Below are positions 61,776-64,000 of a DNA stretch of 64,000 nucleotides, in pieces. A model generated the notes under the pieces. It had not been told where the DNA came from and ran no database searches. It saw nothing but the letters and a program-made list of their open reading frames with translations. Positions within the stretch are counted from its first letter, which is position 1, and each line of letters opens with the position of its first letter. The DNA is from Bradyrhizobium paxllaeri (GTDB lineage: Bacteria > Pseudomonadota > Alphaproteobacteria > Rhizobiales > Xanthobacteraceae), in NCBI RefSeq assembly GCF_001693515.2, contig NZ_CP042968.1, positions 6,138,001 through 6,202,000 on the forward strand, written 5' to 3'. Position numbers and translations under genes: made by a program.

Positions 61776-62420
61776 TCAGCCTTGGCGTAGCGCCACGATA
61801 GCAGCGGGCTCGTTGCGCCGCTCATCCTCAAATTCAATCCGGATCGAAACCAGATCCGGTAGCCGCTCGGCGCGCAGCCAGTCCGCACGCCAGGCTGGCT
61901 TTACCTTTGGATCCGTGGTGCCGAAATAGCCGAGACGGATGTCGCGCACGCCGCTGAGCACCACAACGCGGGTTGGCGATGGTTCAGGGCTCTCCTTCGA
62001 TCGGGCGCCGTTGAGCGCGACGAAGTCCGCGACGATATCGCTGCCGCTTCGCCGCAGCATGATCCTGTGCGGCCCGCCCCGAAGCGACCGCCCCTCGCTC
62101 AAGCCGACGAAGGAGATCACCTCGCCGCGGCCGTCGAACCCGATGGCGTCCTTTGGGCCCGCTCCGTCGAACCGGACCGGCAGCGCCGACCCGACCAGCG
62201 CCGCCACGGTCTGGATCGCGGCACTGGTTTCGCTTCCGATTTCGCCGGCGCGATCGGCGCCGAAGGCCCGCCGTGCCATCGACAATCCGCCGGCCAGAAA
62301 GCCGGTCAAGATCGCGAGGATGGCAAGCGACAGCAGCAACTCGATCAGCGTCAGCCCCTGCTCACCCTTCCTGCGGGCAGCGACGCGAGAGATCAGCCGG
62401 CTGTTCACCGCCCGCATCAT
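61776..62420 (-). CDS. gspJ: Type II secretion minor pseudopilin GspJ
   Basis: 214 aa. The prepilin leader ends GEQG, cleaved before LTLIELLLSLAILAILTGF (Glu5 in place). The globular part has RVVVLSGVRDIRLGYFGTTD and LPDLVSIRIEFED, the pattern of GspJ. GspJ sits at the pseudopilus tip with GspI and GspK. Starts by ATGA overlap with gspI and is the last pseudopilin before the gap. Confidence 0.88.
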   Translation of the reverse strand: MMRAVNSRLISRVAARRKGEQGLTLIELLLSLAILAILTGFLAGGLSMARRAFGADRAGEIGSETSAAIQTVAALVGSALPVRFDGAGPKDAIGFDGRGEVISFVGLSEGRSLRGGPHRIMLRRSGSDIVADFVALNGARSKESPEPSPTRVVVLSGVRDIRLGYFGTTDPKVKPAWRADWLRAERLPDLVSIRIEFEDERRNEPAAIVALRQG

Positions 62421-62863
62421 TGTCCCGCCTCTGTCGCAAGCTTCAACGCCGCAAGTTTCGTGGCGGCGCCGTCTGGCGCCTCGACGGCGACTTCAACCCA
62501 GAACGACTTCAGGGCACCACTTGCGGGGGCCGGCTGGGCGCCCGACGGCGCACGCGTGTCGCCGGCGACACGGACTTCGGTAACGGTCTGCCGCCACCGG
62601 AATTTGTTCGCGACCAGGCCTTCGCGGGTGCCCGGCACGAGCATCTCGGAAACGCCGGCGGCTTCGAGGCGGGACTGCGCAACCCGCAGCGCGGTGCGAT
62701 TGACCTGCGTGCGCGCATCGGAACGCATCGCCACCACCACGCCCGTCGATATTGCGCCTAACCCCAGCGCCAGGATGACGAAGGCCACGAGGATTTCGAG
62801 CAACGCAAATCCGCGCTCGCCCTTGCGCCTCGCCAGCATCCGTCTGGATCGCGCGCCCGTCAC
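62417..62863 (-). CDS. gspI: Type II secretion minor pseudopilin GspI
   Basis: 148 aa. Leader ends GERG, cleaved before FALLEILVAFVILALGLGA (Glu5). The following NRTALRVAQSRLEAAGVSE fits the GspI pattern (LA..RLE), and the end carries FWVEVAVEAPDG. Minor tip pseudopilin. Overlaps gspH and gspJ by 4 bases each (ATGA). Confidence 0.88.
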   Translation of the reverse strand: MTGARSRRMLARRKGERGFALLEILVAFVILALGLGAISTGVVVAMRSDARTQVNRTALRVAQSRLEAAGVSEMLVPGTREGLVANKFRWRQTVTEVRVAGDTRAPSGAQPAPASGALKSFWVEVAVEAPDGAATKLAALKLATEAGQ

Positions 62864-63300
62864 TGGATCAACCGCGGTTCGCCGGTCAGCCAGTTGACGG
62901 CGATCCGCGCCGACCGCCCGTCCAGCGTCAGCGCGATCTCGCCGCCGGACGACTGGCCGTCCGGATAGAATCTGATGCCGCCCGTGTCGCCGGAACGCTC
63001 CGTCTCGGCCACCACCACCGCGGCAGCCATTCCGCGCGGCAGCGCGTGCATCGAGTTCGGCAAGCCGAACCGGCCTTTCTCGACGTCGATCCGGAACAGC
63101 GTTTCGGCATTGCTCGACATCGCCTGCGCGCGGGCGAGCTGAAGCGTTGCGGTGACGGAACGGGCCGTGACCGCGACACGCGTGGCCGCGGCCTTCGGCT
63201 TCGCGGACAGCGTGCCGGCAAGGACAAGGGCGATGATGCCGATGACCACGAGCAGTTCGGCCAGCGTGAACCCGGCTGACGATGATGCGGGGCGCCTCAT
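62860..63300 (-). CDS. gspH: Type II secretion pseudopilin GspH
   Basis: 146 aa. Short leader ending SSAG, cleaved before FTLAELLVVIGIIALVLAG (Glu5). The C-terminal domain has LARAQAMSSNAETLFRIDVE, IRFYPDGQSSGGEIAL and VNWLTGEPRL, typical of GspH/FimT. It joins the major GspG fibre to the tip complex. Overlaps gspF and gspI by 4 bases each. Confidence 0.9.
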   Translation of the reverse strand: MRRPASSSAGFTLAELLVVIGIIALVLAGTLSAKPKAAATRVAVTARSVTATLQLARAQAMSSNAETLFRIDVEKGRFGLPNSMHALPRGMAAAVVVAETERSGDTGGIRFYPDGQSSGGEIALTLDGRSARIAVNWLTGEPRLIQ

Positions 63301-64000
63301 TGGAATGCGAGATTGTTGATCGACAGCACCGCGCTCATCACATGCATGATGAGCCCGCCGATGCTGCCGCCGATCAGAAGCGTCAACGCCGGCGTCAGCA
63401 GGCCGACCATGCGTTCGATGCGCCGCTGCAGGTCGGCCTCGATCACGGTGGCGACCTGAATGAGCATGGGGCCGAGCTGACCGGACTCCTCGCCGACGGC
63501 AACGAGCCGAAGCGATGCGGGTGGCAACAGGCCGTCGCTATCGAAAGCGCGGTGCAGCGGCGTACCTTCCGGAACGCGCTTGATGGCACTCCCGTAGAGC
63601 GCGTTCAGGTGCCGGTTCGTGACGAGCGCCCGCGCGGTCTGCATCGCGGACATCAGCGGCACCCGTGCGACGAGCAGCGTGCCCAGCGCCCGTGCAAAGC
63701 CGCCGGCTTCTCGGCTTTGCACGAGCCGACCAACCACTGGCAGCGAGCATTTCAAACGATCTACACCGAGCATGATCTCGGGGTTTTGTTTCGCCCTGCC
63801 CCACGCCACGAAACCCGCCGCGCCGCAAAGTGCGGCCACAAGCAGAACGATCAGCCAGTTGTCCTGAACTTCCTCGAAGAAATGCAGGACACCCGGCAGC
63901 GGAAGGCCGGCATCGACAAAGATCGGCGAGATGCTCGGTATCAGCACGAAGACGATGACGACGACCGAGACCAGCGACATCAGGATCAGGACCATCGGAT
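63297..64000 (-). CDS. gspF: Type II secretion inner-membrane protein GspF (5' end outside window)
   Basis: The frame is open to the right edge, so only the C-terminal ~230 residues are seen. Three membrane helices, with the second repeat domain VGRLVQSREAGGFARALGTL, then GTPLHRAFDSDGLLPPASLR, VGEESGQLGPMLIQVA and LTPALTLLIGGSIGGLIMHV at the end: all GspF hallmarks. It is the platform protein that turns the pseudopilus assembly. gspD and gspE are probably further upstream beyond the window. Confidence 0.93.
   Translation of the reverse strand, partial: PMVLILMSLVSVVVIVFVLIPSISPIFVDAGLPLPGVLHFFEEVQDNWLIVLLVAALCGAAGFVAWGRAKQNPEIMLGVDRLKCSLPVVGRLVQSREAGGFARALGTLLVARVPLMSAMQTARALVTNRHLNALYGSAIKRVPEGTPLHRAFDSDGLLPPASLRLVAVGEESGQLGPMLIQVATVIEADLQRRIERMVGLLTPALTLLIGGSIGGLIMHVMSAVLSINNLAFQ

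Noticed and set aside
1..64000. CRISPR arrays, rRNA, prophage
   Set aside because: No regularly spaced repeats, ribosomal RNA sequence or phage structural genes seen by reading.

Overview
The window looks like a chromosomal segment of a Bradyrhizobium-type alphaproteobacterium. This is an inference from high-GC coding style, frequent GTG starts, a dispersed palindromic repeat I associate with Bradyrhizobium relatives, and the general look of the small proteins. The dominant theme is an exopolysaccharide (EPS) locus of the exosortase/PEP-CTERM type.

Layout. 1-4.7 kb: two AlgJ/AlgX-like O-acetylation proteins and a TPR/NfrA-like outer-membrane protein. 4.8-12 kb: PEP-CTERM proteins, small secreted proteins, a two-gene micro-operon, two glycosyltransferases, and the frameshifted remnant of another secreted-protein gene. 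12-24 kb: the core machinery, comprising a PPP-type phosphatase, exosortase, small accessory membrane protein, EpsD-like lipoprotein, EpsI, a trypsin-like protease, GDP-mannose dehydratase and GDP-fucose synthase, tyrosine autokinase, chain-length determinant, locus-type AAA ATPase, Wza-like exporter and a beta-barrel protein. 24-43 kb: PrsT-like TPR lipoprotein, a WecG-type glycosyltransferase fused to a STAS domain, acetyltransferases, a VirK/YbjX protein, several glycosyltransferases, a GMC oxidoreductase with a small Tat partner, an FkbM methyltransferase, Wzx-like flippase, Wzy-like polymerase, and a large Tat-exported protein with glycosidase-like motifs. 42.7-50.7 kb: a lone GspG, a solitary RND permease, a glycosyltransferase, a J-like membrane protein, and a second copy of the micro-operon. 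50.7-52.4 kb: a complete IS256-family element inserted in a PilZ gene, with an intact 8-bp target duplication. 52.8-58.4 kb: a methyltransferase-like protein, an OafA-type acyltransferase, two PEP-CTERM proteins and a VanZ-like protein. 58.4-64 kb: a type II secretion/pseudopilus operon (F-H-I-J, a gap, then L-M-C-like and prepilin peptidase) with stop/start overlaps at nearly every junction and no GspK.

How the parts fit. Sugar nucleotides (GDP-fucose) and glycosyltransferases would build a repeat unit that is flipped and polymerised, with chain length set by the Wzc-like protein and its kinase, and exported through the Wza-like protein and barrel. PEP-CTERM proteins would be sorted by the exosortase. 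O-acetyl groups would be added by the AlgJ-like and OafA-like proteins. C-di-GMP control through the PilZ protein appears to have been lost by the IS insertion. The least conventional observations are the duplicated micro-operon of two tiny proteins (one member pair too short for ordinary gene calling), the reconstructable PilZ disruption, the GT26-STAS fusion, and the Tat-exported putative glycosidase. I saw no CRISPR array, rRNA or convincing tRNA.
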